A stretch of 64,000 nt of DNA. Origin: an uncultured Alphaproteobacteria bacterium (GTDB taxonomy: Bacteria; Pseudomonadota; Alphaproteobacteria; RF32; CAG-239). A program made the position numbers and the translations under genes. Location of the stretch: assembly GCA_934270475.1 (NCBI GenBank), contig CAKQPS010000002.1, forward strand, positions 62,001 through 126,000, given 5' to 3'. Numbering within the stretch: position 1 is the stretch's first letter; each line of letters begins with the position of its first letter. The notes below the pieces were generated by a model. The model saw nothing but the letters and a program-made list of their open reading frames with translations, searched no databases and was not told the origin of the DNA. Shown piece by piece: positions 16,159 to 25,459 of the stretch.

Positions 16159-17121
16159 GTGTCTGTTAGAAGTGACATTTTATTATTTAAGCTGTTATCT
16201 CATTATGAACTGGTAGTTGAACACGGACAGCTTAAAAGCGCTGCTGAAGAATTGGGTTTAAAACAATCTAACCTGTCCAAAGAAATGAAGCTACTGGAAG
16301 AGATGTTGGGAACCGAGCTTTTAGTGCGCACCAGTCATGGTGTGCGTTTAACGCTGACCGGAGAACAAGTATTTACCCTTGCCAAAGACTGCACAAGCCG
16401 CGTGGTAGAATTAGCTAACCGTTTCCACGGCGAAATTCAAAACGCCAGCATCACTCTGCAAGCCACATCGGCAACCATGGTGTCTTTTCACAAATATCTT
16501 GATTTATTCAAACAAATTTATCCTTCCGTCACCTGCAATTTTTATGACGGAGTCATATCTATTCCCAGTATGCTGAAAAGCGTGGACGTCTGCGCCACCT
16601 ATTTGCAAAACAAATGGCCAAATGTTGATGTAATTTGCGAAGGTAAAATAGTTTTCTCGCTTATCACCACACAAAAATATTTGGATATATACGGTTATCC
16701 CCGTGATTTAGACGACTTACGCCAAAACCACCATCTTTGCCTGTGTGAAGAATATTCGCGCTATAATCCGCAATATGACTACTTGATGGCAAACTGCCGG
16801 CACTTGGATTTTCAGGTTTCAAACTTTGATATGATGCTTTCTATGATACGGCGCAAATGTCTGATTGGCGAAATGCCGGCGTATATGACCCGCGTTTTTC
16901 CTGAACTGATAAAAATAGACGTGCTGGGATGGCAGCTGAAAATGCCTATACAAATTATTACTGCCAGCGGCAGAAGCAAAATACCTTATGTCCACACTAT
17001 GTGCAGCTTTATGATTGAATTATACCGCGAAATAGTGCGTGCTGGCGGTATTGAAGATTTGGTTATTTATCCGTCATATACCAAGAATAAAAATTTAATT
17101 CCGTTAAAACTTGAAAAATAG
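16159..17121 (+). CDS. LysR-type transcriptional regulator
   Basis: 320 aa, the usual LysR size, starting with GTG after AGGA. The N-terminal winged helix (residues about 8-68) shows LLSHYELVVEHGQLKSAAEELGLKQSNLSKEMKLLEEMLGTELLVRTSHGVRLTLTGE (in segments), the classical LysR recognition region. The effector domain is divergent and cysteine-rich (VDVCATYL, LCLCEEYSRY, RRKCLIG), so the ligand cannot be guessed. It lies between divergent small genes and accBC. LysR regulators often control the divergent neighbour; here that would be the 53-aa gene. Confidence 0.88.
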   Translation: MSVRSDILLFKLLSHYELVVEHGQLKSAAEELGLKQSNLSKEMKLLEEMLGTELLVRTSHGVRLTLTGEQVFTLAKDCTSRVVELANRFHGEIQNASITLQATSATMVSFHKYLDLFKQIYPSVTCNFYDGVISIPSMLKSVDVCATYLQNKWPNVDVICEGKIVFSLITTQKYLDIYGYPRDLDDLRQNHHLCLCEEYSRYNPQYDYLMANCRHLDFQVSNFDMMLSMIRRKCLIGEMPAYMTRVFPELIKIDVLGWQLKMPIQIITASGRSKIPYVHTMCSFMIELYREIVRAGGIEDLVIYPSYTKNKNLIPLKLEK

Positions 17122-17244
17122 CAATTTTTGCCTGTCTTTGCACAATTTTTGCATAAAAATGAGCTAAAATTGCATATTTTTGTTGTTTTTTATGCAAAAT
17201 CAGAATATAGGAATAGCAGGTTAATTTTTAGAAAAGGAATAAAT

Positions 17245-17715
17245 ATGTCAAATCCTATTGATACCAAAGTTATTAGCAAATTGGCTGAAATTTTGGATAA
17301 AAATCAATTAACTACCTTAAATTATGAAGATGAAAGCTGTAAAATCTCTTTAGTTAGAGAAGTTTCCGGCGGTGTTGTTCCGGCGTATGTTCCGGCTCCG
17401 CAGCCTGTTGCAACAGCCGCTGCGGCTGCTGCTCCGGCAGAAGAAGAAACTAAAGAAGCTATTGTAGATTATAGCAATAATCCAAACGCTATTAAATCTC
17501 CGATGGTCGGCGTGGTATATCTTTCCAGCAATCCAAACTCTCCTAACTATGTTAAAGTCGGCGATTCGGTTAATGAAGGCGATACCTTGTGCCTGATTGA
17601 AGCTATGAAGACATTTAATCCGGTAAAAGCTCCGCGCGCCGGCAAAGTTGCTAAAATTTTGGTAGAAACAGGCGACCCGATTGAATACGGCGAACCATTG
17701 ATTGTGATTGAATAA
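17245..17715 (+). CDS. accB: Biotin carboxyl carrier protein of acetyl-CoA carboxylase
   Basis: 156 aa from the ATG at 17245, which has an AAAGGAA SD; a longer frame upstream has none. An N-terminal helix/strand (residues 1-38) is followed by an Ala/Pro linker (about 44-66) and the biotinyl domain (about 80-156). The biotin attachment motif is EAMKTF, with biotin on Lys122. It carries CO2 between AccC and the AccAD transferase in the first step of fatty acid synthesis. accC follows 14 bp later in one operon. Confidence 0.97.
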   Translation: MSNPIDTKVISKLAEILDKNQLTTLNYEDESCKISLVREVSGGVVPAYVPAPQPVATAAAAAAPAEEETKEAIVDYSNNPNAIKSPMVGVVYLSSNPNSPNYVKVGDSVNEGDTLCLIEAMKTFNPVKAPRAGKVAKILVETGDPIEYGEPLIVIE

Positions 17716-17729
17716 AACAAAGGATTGCT

Positions 17730-19076
17730 ATGTTTGAAAAAGTTTTGATAGCCAACCGCGGTGAAATTGCCTTGAGAATACATCGGGCGTGCCGAGAAAT
17801 GGGCATTCGCACTGTGGCTGTGCACTCTGAGGCTGACGCCAACGCCATGCACGTGCGTTTAGCCGATGAAGCTGTGTGTATCGGTCCAGCGCGCTCCGTT
17901 GATTCATATTTGAATAAACCGGCAATTATTTCTGCCGCCATTATAACCGGCGCCGATGCAATTCACCCTGGGTATGGTTTTCTTTCGGAAAACGCAGATT
18001 TTGCCGAAATGGTGGAAAAGCACGGAATTACTTTTATTGGTCCAACCGTGGCGCAAATGCGTTTGATGGGAGATAAAATTACCGCCCGCAAAGCCGCAAA
18101 AGAAGCTGGTTTGCCGATTACCGAAGGATCGCCTGCTTTGGAATCTATTGAAGATGCCAAGCATTGGGCTAATGAAATCGGTTATCCGGTAATCATTAAA
18201 GCCAAAGACGGCGGCGGCGGCAAAGGTATGAAAATTGCTTTTAACGATGAGGAAATAGGCGAAGCGTTTACAATGGCAAAAGCCGAAGCTAAAGCCGCTT
18301 TTCCAAGCGATGTTGTGTATATGGAAAAATATTTGCAGCACCCGCGCCATATTGAAATGCAGATTTTAGCCGATAAATACGGCAATGTTGTTCATTTGGG
18401 CGAACGCGACTGCTCTATTCAGCGCAACAATCAAAAAGTGATTGAAGAATGTCCGTCTCCAGCTCTGAACCAAGAGCAACGCAAAGAAATCGGCGATATT
18501 GTACGCAACGCCATTGCTAAAATCGGCTACTGCAACGCTGGCACGCTGGAATTTTTGTATGAAAACGGCAAGTTCTACTTTATGGAAATGAACACCCGTC
18601 TGCAAGTGGAACACCCGATTACCGAAGCTGTTACCGGTATTGATATTGTTAAAGAGCAAATCCGCATTGCGGCAGGCGCTCAGCTGGGCTATACGCAAGA
18701 TGATATCAAATTCAACGGTCATGCCATTGAATGCCGCATTAACGCGGAAGATCCGGAAACATTTGTGCCGTGCGCCGGTAAAATTGAAGAATGGCATGCC
18801 CCTGGGGGTTTGGGAGTACGCGTGGACTCGGAAATTTATTCCGGCTACACAATTCCTCCGTATTATGACAGTATGATTGCCAAGCTGATTGTGCATGCCG
18901 GCACCCGCAATGCCGCTTTGATGCGTCTGCGCCGCGCCTTGGAAGAATTTGTGATTATGGGTGTGAAAACCACCATTCCGCTGCATCAAGAAATTATCTC
19001 GCAGCCGGAATATTTGGATGCTCAATATGACATTCACTGGCTGGAACATTTTATGAAGAATCGCAAAAAACAATAA
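17730..19076 (+). CDS. accC: Acetyl-CoA carboxylase, biotin carboxylase subunit
   Basis: 448 aa, typical for AccC. It carboxylates biotin on AccB using ATP and bicarbonate. The N-terminal domain begins MFEKVLIANRGEIALRIHRAC. The ATP-grasp glycine loop KDGGGGKGM lies near residues 159-167. ERDCSIQRNNQKVIEE, MEMNTRLQVEHPITE with the catalytic Glu and Arg, and the C-terminal AIECRINAEDPETF..PPYYDSMIAKLI are all present. An AAAGGA SD precedes the ATG. A terminator follows at 19093, so accBC form a two-gene operon. Confidence 0.98.
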   Translation: MFEKVLIANRGEIALRIHRACREMGIRTVAVHSEADANAMHVRLADEAVCIGPARSVDSYLNKPAIISAAIITGADAIHPGYGFLSENADFAEMVEKHGITFIGPTVAQMRLMGDKITARKAAKEAGLPITEGSPALESIEDAKHWANEIGYPVIIKAKDGGGGKGMKIAFNDEEIGEAFTMAKAEAKAAFPSDVVYMEKYLQHPRHIEMQILADKYGNVVHLGERDCSIQRNNQKVIEECPSPALNQEQRKEIGDIVRNAIAKIGYCNAGTLEFLYENGKFYFMEMNTRLQVEHPITEAVTGIDIVKEQIRIAAGAQLGYTQDDIKFNGHAIECRINAEDPETFVPCAGKIEEWHAPGGLGVRVDSEIYSGYTIPPYYDSMIAKLIVHAGTRNAALMRLRRALEEFVIMGVKTTIPLHQEIISQPEYLDAQYDIHWLEHFMKNRKKQ

Positions 19077-19092
19077 GCGCTTATTTATATAG

Positions 19093-19123
19093 AAAATCCT
19101 AAACATCGGTTTAGGATTTTTTT
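19093..19123 (+). terminator. accBC terminator
   Basis: AAAATCCTAAAC pairs with GTTTAGGATTTT across a small loop, followed by TTTAT. Confidence 0.85.
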
Positions 19124-19257
19124 ATGCGGTCTATTAAAAGATTTGCCGATTTTATAGGCAACCGCCAGCGACATACAAAAACTAAATATCATTTTTAGCC
19201 AAATTTTAATATCTGCTTTTTATGCTGAAGGCAAATAAATATTAAAGGAGAAAAAAT

Positions 19258-19806
19258 ATGAAAAAATTTTTAGCGCTATTATTGGCTGCTTTAGCCTTTT
19301 CGGCAACAGCTTCGGCGGCTGACGTAAAAGACCCTGAAAACACTTTGGTTATGCAGCTTAAAGACGGCACTGTTTTGATTGAAATGTATCCTGACGCAGC
19401 GCCAAACCATGTGGCAAGAATTAAAGAATTAACTCGTCAAGGCTTTTATGACGGCTTAAAATTCCATCGCGTGATTGAGGGATTTATGGCGCAAACCGGT
19501 GACCCGCTCGGTAACGGAACCGGCGGCAGCGGTAAAAACTTAAAGGCTGAATTTAACCACAAACATCATGGACGCGGTACAGTTTCTATGGCAAGAGCCG
19601 CCTCGCCTGATTCGGCTGACAGCCAATTCTTCATCTGCTTTTCCGACGCCGGATTTTTAGACGGGCAATACACGGTGTGGGGACAAGTTATCTCCGGTAT
19701 GGAATATGTTGACAACATCAAAAAAGGCGACAGCGCAAACAACGGTATGGTTATCAATCCGGACCAAATAATTTCGCTAAAAGTGTTGGCTGACACTCAA
19801 AAATAA
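19258..19806 (+). CDS. Periplasmic cyclophilin-type peptidyl-prolyl isomerase
   Basis: 182 aa. A signal peptide (residues 1-20, cut ASA|AD) precedes a cyclophilin domain. FHRVIEGFMAQTGDPLGNGTGGSG carries the catalytic Arg and the active-site strand. GTVSMARAASPDSADSQFFICFSDAGFLDGQYTVWGQV (in parts) completes the site. It speeds cis-trans proline isomerisation during folding of exported proteins. In the alphaproteobacterial manner it is a short PpiA/PpiB form. A strong AAAGGAG SD precedes the ATG; a terminator follows. Confidence 0.93.
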   Translation: MKKFLALLLAALAFSATASAADVKDPENTLVMQLKDGTVLIEMYPDAAPNHVARIKELTRQGFYDGLKFHRVIEGFMAQTGDPLGNGTGGSGKNLKAEFNHKHHGRGTVSMARAASPDSADSQFFICFSDAGFLDGQYTVWGQVISGMEYVDNIKKGDSANNGMVINPDQIISLKVLADTQK

Positions 19807-19822
19807 AATCGGTATAAAATCA

Positions 19823-19862
19823 AAAAAACATCGCTTATTATTTTTGTGAGCGGTGTTTTTTA
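19823..19862 (+). terminator. Terminator of the cyclophilin gene
   Basis: AAAAAACATCGCT pairs with AGCGGTGTTTTTT around an A/T loop. Confidence 0.8.
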
Positions 19863-19880
19863 TGTTATATAAACAGAAAA

Positions 19881-19916
19881 CCCCCTAAAAATATCCGAAG
19901 ATACTTTTAAGGGGGG
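19881..19916 (-). terminator. Terminator of the gene at 19932
   Basis: Read on minus, a C-rich arm with TTAAAAG-TATC pairs through a TTCG tetraloop with GATA-TTTTTAGGGGG; TTTTCTGTTT follows. A long stable stem. Confidence 0.75.
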
Positions 19917-19931
19917 CGCGGAAACGAGAAA

Positions 19932-20093
19932 TTAAGATGCAGAACCTGTTACCGGCGATGGTCGAGGAGCCTTGCGCTTCTTGCGGTTGAATTCATCGCG
20001 GGTCTTCTGATACTCTGTCTGAATCTTGCTCTTTTTGTTTTTACCCTTTGCTTTTTTATCGTTAGCAGAGGTGCGATAAGCTTTCTGTGCCAT
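19932..20093 (-). CDS. Unknown very basic small protein, 53 aa, no SD
   Basis: 53 aa: MAQKAYRTSANDKKAKGKNK... with a central QTEYQKTRDEFNRKKRK and a PRPSPVTGSAS tail. Over a third of the residues are Lys or Arg, so it may bind nucleic acid or ribosomes; I do not recognise it. It has a perfect TTGACA/TATAAT promoter 56-83 bp upstream, a leader of about 50 nt ending CTAAATTTTTTAAATT-ATG without SD, and its own long terminator. That combination matches the isolated small genes at 8843, 9532 and 53564. The promoter, terminator and codon structure make it a credible, possibly highly expressed gene. Confidence 0.7.
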   Translation of the reverse strand: MAQKAYRTSANDKKAKGKNKKSKIQTEYQKTRDEFNRKKRKAPRPSPVTGSAS

Positions 20094-20148
20094 AATTTAA
20101 AAAATTTAGCAGGTTAAAAAATATGTTAATAATCTCAAAGTATGTGTG

Positions 20149-20176
20149 ATTATATACTCATTTACTTTTTTGTCAA
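20149..20176 (-). promoter_or_regulatory. Consensus sigma-70 promoter for the gene at 19932
   Basis: On minus: TTGACA (20176-20171), a 16-nt spacer, TATAAT (20154-20149). Both hexamers are perfect consensus matches. Confidence 0.85.
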
Positions 20177-20206
20177 TATGTTTTTTTGATAAATTTAGGT
20201 AAAAGC

Positions 20207-20233
20207 AAAGCCGCCTCAAGTTGGCGGCTTTTA
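20207..20233. terminator. Terminator downstream of fabZ
   Basis: AAAGCCGCC pairs with GGCGGCTTT around a short loop, with T-rich sequence on either side. It ends the bamA-lpxD-fabZ operon on minus. Confidence 0.8.
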
Positions 20234-20256
20234 TCTTTTAGACAGAATAGATTATT

Positions 20257-20706
20257 TTAATCAATAATCATCGCTGTTAAATCGGCTTCGGAAACAACTT
20301 GGTCGTCAACCATGCCGACTCCGTGGAACACAAAAATGTTACGGCGTTCTTTAACTTTTTCAACGTGCATTTTCAGCTGATCGCCTGGGCGAACCGGCTT
20401 GCGGAATTTCACGCCGTCTACAGCCATAAACAACACACTGCGCTTTTTATTGGCATAATCCGGATCAGCGCTCATCACAACGCAGCCGGCTGACTGCGCC
20501 ATAGCTTCAATTTGCAGCACACCCGGCATAATCGGATTGCCGGGGAAATGACCTTGGAAAAATTCTTCATTCATAGTTAAATTTTTAATACCTACGCCTT
20601 TAACTCCCGGTTCTTCAACTTCTAATCTGTCCACCAGCAAAAACGGATAACGGTGCGGCAACATTTTCATTACTTCATCAATGTTATAAATTTTCTTTTC
20701 AGACAT
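20257..20706 (-). CDS. fabZ: 3-hydroxyacyl-ACP dehydratase FabZ
   Basis: 149 aa, a single hot-dog domain. It dehydrates 3-hydroxyacyl-ACP during fatty acid elongation. Catalytic His lies in LPHRYPFLLVDR (near residue 17). QGHFPGNPIMPGVLQIEAMAQSAG carries the catalytic Glu and central helix. KRSVLFMAVDGVKFRKPVRPGD completes the fold. It follows lpxD by 12 bp and shares its substrate pool: hydroxyacyl-ACP can go to lipid A (LpxD) or to FabZ. lpxA, which commonly follows fabZ, is absent here. Confidence 0.97.
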   Translation of the reverse strand: MSEKKIYNIDEVMKMLPHRYPFLLVDRLEVEEPGVKGVGIKNLTMNEEFFQGHFPGNPIMPGVLQIEAMAQSAGCVVMSADPDYANKKRSVLFMAVDGVKFRKPVRPGDQLKMHVEKVKERRNIFVFHGVGMVDDQVVSEADLTAMIID

Positions 20707-20718
20707 TTTTTCCTCTCT

Positions 20719-21732
20719 TTATTTTTTTGAATTTTTTTGTAAAAATGCGACTTGACGCATAAAGTCTTTAAACGGCACGCACGGACTGCCCATCATCACT
20801 GCGCCGTCTTCAATATCACGCATAACGCCGGACTGAGCAGCAATTTGCACACCGCTGCCGATATGCAGATGGTCAGCCAAACCGACCTGTCCGCCGCAAA
20901 CGACATAATCGCCTAAAGTACAGCTGCCGGCAATACCAACCTGCGAAACAATCACGCAGCCGCGTCCTAATTTATCGTTATGGGCAATCTGCACCAAATT
21001 ATCAATGCGGCAACCATCGCCGATAACCGTATCGTCCAAAGCTCCGCGGTCAATACAAGCATTTGCCCCGATTTCCACATCACTGCCGATAATCACGCGT
21101 CCCAACTGCGGAATACGGTGATGATGACCGTTCATCAGCTGAAAACCGAAGCCGTCTTGTCCGATGCGCGCACCGGTATAAATATAGCAATTATTGCCAA
21201 TCAGCGCATAAGCTATAGAAGCGCCGGCGCCGATACGGCAATCACGACCGATTTTGCAGTCATGAGCAATTACAACATTGGCTTCTATACGGCAATTATC
21301 GCCGATTACAACGTTATCTTCAATAACCACATTAGCACCGATTGAGCAGCCCTCGCCGATTGTGGCGAACATGGATATTTTAGCGCTCGGGTCAATTGCT
21401 GTTTCAGGCTTTTTTTCGGAGTACATATATTCGTTAAGATGAATAAAGGCTTCTTTAGGGTTTTCACAAACCAAAGCCACAACGTCAGCCGGCAGAAATT
21501 GCTGCAAAGCCTCGGTGGTAACACAAGCTTTAGCCTTAATTTCGGCAGCTAGCTCTTTGCTTTTACGGTCATAGAAAAAACAAATTTCATCAGCTTGAGC
21601 AGATTTCATGGTGGCTATGCCTTTAATTTTTTCACCGGCTTTTGCCGAATCCGTCAAATTTGCTCCGGTAACCTTAGCCACATCGGCTAAGGTTACGTTT
21701 TCTTTTATATTATAAAAATTTTTATCTACCAT
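20719..21732 (-). CDS. lpxD: UDP-3-O-acylglucosamine N-acyltransferase LpxD
   Basis: 337 aa. It adds the amide-linked hydroxyacyl chain from ACP to UDP-3-O-acylglucosamine, the third step of lipid A synthesis. The N-terminal uridine-binding domain (about 1-105) ends before a left-handed beta helix of hexapeptide repeats (about 110-300). Examples are [28 protein letters not shown] (in parts). The catalytic His lies in the [16 protein letters not shown] region; the usual [21 protein letters not shown] follows. It sits between bamA (9 bp) and fabZ (12 bp). Confidence 0.97.
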   Translation of the reverse strand: MVDKNFYNIKENVTLADVAKVTGANLTDSAKAGEKIKGIATMKSAQADEICFFYDRKSKELAAEIKAKACVTTEALQQFLPADVVALVCENPKEAFIHLNEYMYSEKKPETAIDPSAKISMFATIGEGCSIGANVVIEDNVVIGDNCRIEANVVIAHDCKIGRDCRIGAGASIAYALIGNNCYIYTGARIGQDGFGFQLMNGHHHRIPQLGRVIIGSDVEIGANACIDRGALDDTVIGDGCRIDNLVQIAHNDKLGRGCVIVSQVGIAGSCTLGDYVVCGGQVGLADHLHIGSGVQIAAQSGVMRDIEDGAVMMGSPCVPFKDFMRQVAFLQKNSKK

Positions 21733-21741
21733 TATATTCTC

Positions 21742-24003
21742 CTAGAGGCTTGTACCAAAGTTCAAGCGGAATACTTCGGTTTTATCATAATCGGTCTTGC
21801 TGATAGGGAAGCCAAAGTCAATATCAATTTTACCCATCGGAGACATCCAGTCAAAACCAAAGCCGACAGAGCTGCGGATTTTTGATGAATAGTCAATCTT
21901 TTGCGAATCGAAATTATCAGGTTTACCCAGCATACCAATATCCCAGAAAGTACGACCTTTAATGCCGAGTTCGTCCAAACCTATCGGGAAGGTCATTTCT
22001 GCACCGGAATACATCATCCAGTTACCACCCAAAGCATCGTCTGTGCGTTTATCGCGCGCGCCGATACCGGCAAACTCGAAGCCGCGCAGCGTCTGTCCGC
22101 CCAAATAGTAGCGGTCAGACAAGCGGACTTTTTCTCCGCTGTAGCCGGCAATGTAGCCGCCGGTTGCAAACAGCTTGAATGTGTAATAGTCGGCAAGAGT
22201 ATAGAATTTATAGGCTTTAGCGTCGAATTTATTATATTTATCATCTCCGCCCACACCGGCAAAATCGTTGCCGAATGACAGATAGTAGCCTTCTTTAGTA
22301 TTGATAGCATTATCACGTTTATCATATACAAAAGTCTGACCGATTACGGAAGCGGTGCTGCTGCCCTCTTCGGCTTTTACAAATTCAGAAGCATAAGATT
22401 TTACGTGATTTACTTCATTCTTACTCAAAGTATAGCGAGCGTAGTGATAAAAGTCATCGGTATAGTTCCAGCCAAAGCGAACGCGTCCACCTTTAGAGCT
22501 TGTGTCATAAGATGCCTCATCTTCATAATCTTGCTCGGTCATAAACAAATCCGTACCGGCGCTCAAGCGGCGTCCCATAAAATATGGTTCGGTAAAGCTG
22601 ATGTCATAATCTTTAGTACGTTGAGAAATACCAATATTAAAGCCTAATTCCTGACCGCGACCGCGGAAGTTGTTTTCGGTTACTCCGGCGCGCAGCAAAG
22701 CACCGTTGGTGGTTGAATAACCAATGCCGACATTAAAGTAACCTGTAGATTTTTCTTCTACATTAACATTCAAATCCGCCTTATTCGGACCTGTCGGCTC
22801 GGTTTGAATATCGACCTTGCTAAAGTAGTTCAAATTTTCTACATTGCGGCGGGAATCGCGCAGTTTAGAAACATTCAAAGCATCACCTTCATCCAAGCGG
22901 AACTCACGGCGGATTACTTCATCTAATGTCCGGTCGTTGCCGGTAATGTTTATACGGTCGATAAACACGCGCTGGCTTTCTGTTACATTAAATATTAAAT
23001 CAACAGTGCCGGCGGCGTTGTTGCGCACAAGTTCAGAATCCACATCAACAAAGGCAAAACCTTTTTTACCCAAAGTTTCGGTCATAGCGCTGATTGATTT
23101 ATCAACCAAATCCGCATTATACCAATCGCCTGTATCCAATTCCACATCATCATACAGCGGAGCAGCGTCCACATCTTTAACTTCGGACTTTATGCTGATT
23201 TTACCGATTTTATAACGCATACCTTCATTCAGCGTAAAGGTCAAAATAAATGACTTTTTATCGGCACTGAGCTCGGCAATGGCAGATTCAACTTTGAAAT
23301 CGGCATAACCGCGGTTGGTATAAAAACGGCGAAGCAGCTCTTTATCATAGTTCATTTTTTCGGCATCATAAGTTTCTGATGAGGTAAAAATGCGATACCA
23401 ACGGCTTTCCTTACTCATAATTTCATCTTGCAAGTCAGAGTTGGAATAGTGAGTGTTGCCCAAAAAGTTAATTTTATCAATTTTAGCGGCTGAACCTTCG
23501 TCAATTTCATAAATCAAATCAACACGGCTGTCATCACGTTTAATGATTTTTGGTTCAACTGACACGGTATAGCGTCCGGTTTTGCGGTATACGTCCAAAA
23601 TTCTCTGCACGTCTTGTTGCACTTTAGCCTTGTCATAAATGGAACGAGGTCCTAACTGCACTTCGCTTTCCAAAATTTTATCATCAATTTTGTCGTTGCC
23701 GTCAAACGCGCGTTTGCCGATAACCGGATTTTCTTTTACGTTAATAACAAGCGTGTCATTCTTTGATGTATCAAAGTTTACATCGCTGAACAGTCCTGTG
23801 TCATACAAGCGCTTAAACGAACTATCTAACTTGTCTTGTGAAACCGTGGAATTTTGCTTGATGTTCAAATATGAAAGCACTGTCGCTTTTTCCACGCGCT
23901 GAAGACCGTTAACTTCTATTTTTTTAACCAGCATATCTGAAGCCATAGCTTCAAATGCAAATAGGCTGGTTGCCATTATACCGGCAAAAAGTTCCTTTTT
24001 CAT
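21742..24003 (-). CDS. bamA: Outer-membrane protein assembly factor BamA
   Basis: 753 aa. A signal peptide (about residues 1-21, ending AMASD) is followed by five POTRA domains (about 25-350; the first opens LVKKIEVNGLQRVEKATVLSYL). The C-terminal barrel (about 370-753) has the VRLSDRYYLGGQTLRGFEFAGIGARD segment, where RGFE is the conserved lid-loop motif. The final strand ends in VFRLNFGTSL rather than an aromatic residue. BamA inserts barrel proteins into the outer membrane, and its likely clients here include the autotransporter and the porin-like protein. It is downstream of rseP with 15 bp between; skp is not present. Confidence 0.97.
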   Translation of the reverse strand: MKKELFAGIMATSLFAFEAMASDMLVKKIEVNGLQRVEKATVLSYLNIKQNSTVSQDKLDSSFKRLYDTGLFSDVNFDTSKNDTLVINVKENPVIGKRAFDGNDKIDDKILESEVQLGPRSIYDKAKVQQDVQRILDVYRKTGRYTVSVEPKIIKRDDSRVDLIYEIDEGSAAKIDKINFLGNTHYSNSDLQDEIMSKESRWYRIFTSSETYDAEKMNYDKELLRRFYTNRGYADFKVESAIAELSADKKSFILTFTLNEGMRYKIGKISIKSEVKDVDAAPLYDDVELDTGDWYNADLVDKSISAMTETLGKKGFAFVDVDSELVRNNAAGTVDLIFNVTESQRVFIDRINITGNDRTLDEVIRREFRLDEGDALNVSKLRDSRRNVENLNYFSKVDIQTEPTGPNKADLNVNVEEKSTGYFNVGIGYSTTNGALLRAGVTENNFRGRGQELGFNIGISQRTKDYDISFTEPYFMGRRLSAGTDLFMTEQDYEDEASYDTSSKGGRVRFGWNYTDDFYHYARYTLSKNEVNHVKSYASEFVKAEEGSSTASVIGQTFVYDKRDNAINTKEGYYLSFGNDFAGVGGDDKYNKFDAKAYKFYTLADYYTFKLFATGGYIAGYSGEKVRLSDRYYLGGQTLRGFEFAGIGARDKRTDDALGGNWMMYSGAEMTFPIGLDELGIKGRTFWDIGMLGKPDNFDSQKIDYSSKIRSSVGFGFDWMSPMGKIDIDFGFPISKTDYDKTEVFRLNFGTSL

Positions 24004-24018
24004 TTTTTGTTTTACTCC

Positions 24019-25449
24019 TTAGTCAAACCACCGGTTAATCAAGTGCATAACGTCATTCCACGTTGCCAAAACCATAATGGCTAAAATTAACAAAAGTCCA
24101 AATTTAAAAATATAATCCTTTACCTGAGGCTTTAATTCGCGGCGGGTAATCATTTCGCATAAATAAATCACCACATGACCGCCGTCCAAAACTGGAACCG
24201 GCAAAATGTTAATCAGTCCCAAATTTACGGACAGCAGCGCCATAAAATAGATGAATCCGATTAAACCGCCTGTTTTGCTGACATCGCCGGACAATTCGGC
24301 GATGCGGATAATACCTCCGACATCTTTGCCTCCACGCTGTCCGGTAATCATCTGCCCCACGGCGCGCAAGGTTGTTACAGTCAGGTCATATGCCTCATAG
24401 CAGCCTGATTTTACGGCATCGCCAAAAGTCATGTTATCATCAGCCAAAATAATTCCCGGCATAGACTGAATGCCCAGCATACGGCGCTTAGCCGGTTTGC
24501 TGCCGTCTCCGGTATCAAAAGAAGTTTCTCTCAGCACTGCCGTAACTTTCAGCGGACGGCGCACTTTTAATTCAATTTCATCTTCGGTGTGTGCTGCAAC
24601 ATAGTCTTTCAGTTGGATAAAATCTTTAAGTTCCACACCGTTAACGCTATCCAGCAAATCCCCGCTTTGCATACCTGCCTCCGCCGCAGCGCTACCGGCA
24701 ATCACATTGCCTATTTCAGCCGGAGACGGTAACAGTTCGCCGGTCTTTTCATCCACAGGAGCCGGCAGAGACATTAAACCTAAAATACGTTCTTTTTTAG
24801 GTTCTGCCGTGCAGCATGGCACTTCAACTTCTTTTGTAAACAATTTATAAGTCAGAGGGCGTTCAATTTCGACAACCACTTCATCTGTTGTCGCCAAAGA
24901 AATTTCATTGCTGATAGATTGAAAGTCAGGAGTTTTGCTACCGTTTATGCTGATGATTCTATCCCCTGGTTTAATTCCAGCCAAATCAGCGGCTTCACCT
25001 TCAACCACTGCTCCGACAACCGACGGATAAACGATTTTGCCATAGCAATAAAAAATACCTATGAAAACGACAATCGCAAACAAATAGTTAAATGCAGGAC
25101 CGGCAACCACGATTGCCAATTTTTTCCAGCTTTTTTGATATGGGAAAGCGTGTTTTTTGTCTTCTTCCGAAAGTTCAGCCGTTTTTTCATCTGAAGTTGA
25201 AGAAGAGGCATCGGCATCGCCTAAAAACTGGCAATATCCCCCCAAAGGAATCGCACAAATTTTCCACTTTGTACCGTGTTTATCAATGCGGCTCCACAGC
25301 TCTTTGCCAAAGCCTATAGAGAAATCGGAAACAGCAACCCCTAAACTGCGGGCAATGATAAAATGTCCAAACTCATGAACAAATACCAACACCCCCAGCA
25401 GGATAATAAACGGCACAATATAATAAATAATATTTTGCAAAATTTCCAT
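24019..25449 (-). CDS. rseP: Site-2 intramembrane metalloprotease RseP
   Basis: 476 aa from the ATG at 25449, chosen because AAGGTGA ends 8 nt upstream; a GTG at 25458 would leave no room for an SD. Zinc ligands are HEFGH at residues 25-29. Two PDZ-like segments follow (about 130-200 and 225-305). The third ligand motif is INILPVPVLDGGH near residues 414-426. RseP cuts membrane-anchored anti-sigma factors and remnant signal peptides. It is directly downstream of cdsA and upstream of bamA, a standard alphaproteobacterial order, but dxr is missing between cdsA and rseP. Confidence 0.96.
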   Translation of the reverse strand: MEILQNIIYYIVPFIILLGVLVFVHEFGHFIIARSLGVAVSDFSIGFGKELWSRIDKHGTKWKICAIPLGGYCQFLGDADASSSTSDEKTAELSEEDKKHAFPYQKSWKKLAIVVAGPAFNYLFAIVVFIGIFYCYGKIVYPSVVGAVVEGEAADLAGIKPGDRIISINGSKTPDFQSISNEISLATTDEVVVEIERPLTYKLFTKEVEVPCCTAEPKKERILGLMSLPAPVDEKTGELLPSPAEIGNVIAGSAAAEAGMQSGDLLDSVNGVELKDFIQLKDYVAAHTEDEIELKVRRPLKVTAVLRETSFDTGDGSKPAKRRMLGIQSMPGIILADDNMTFGDAVKSGCYEAYDLTVTTLRAVGQMITGQRGGKDVGGIIRIAELSGDVSKTGGLIGFIYFMALLSVNLGLINILPVPVLDGGHVVIYLCEMITRRELKPQVKDYIFKFGLLLILAIMVLATWNDVMHLINRWFD

Positions 25450-25459
25450 TTTTATCACC

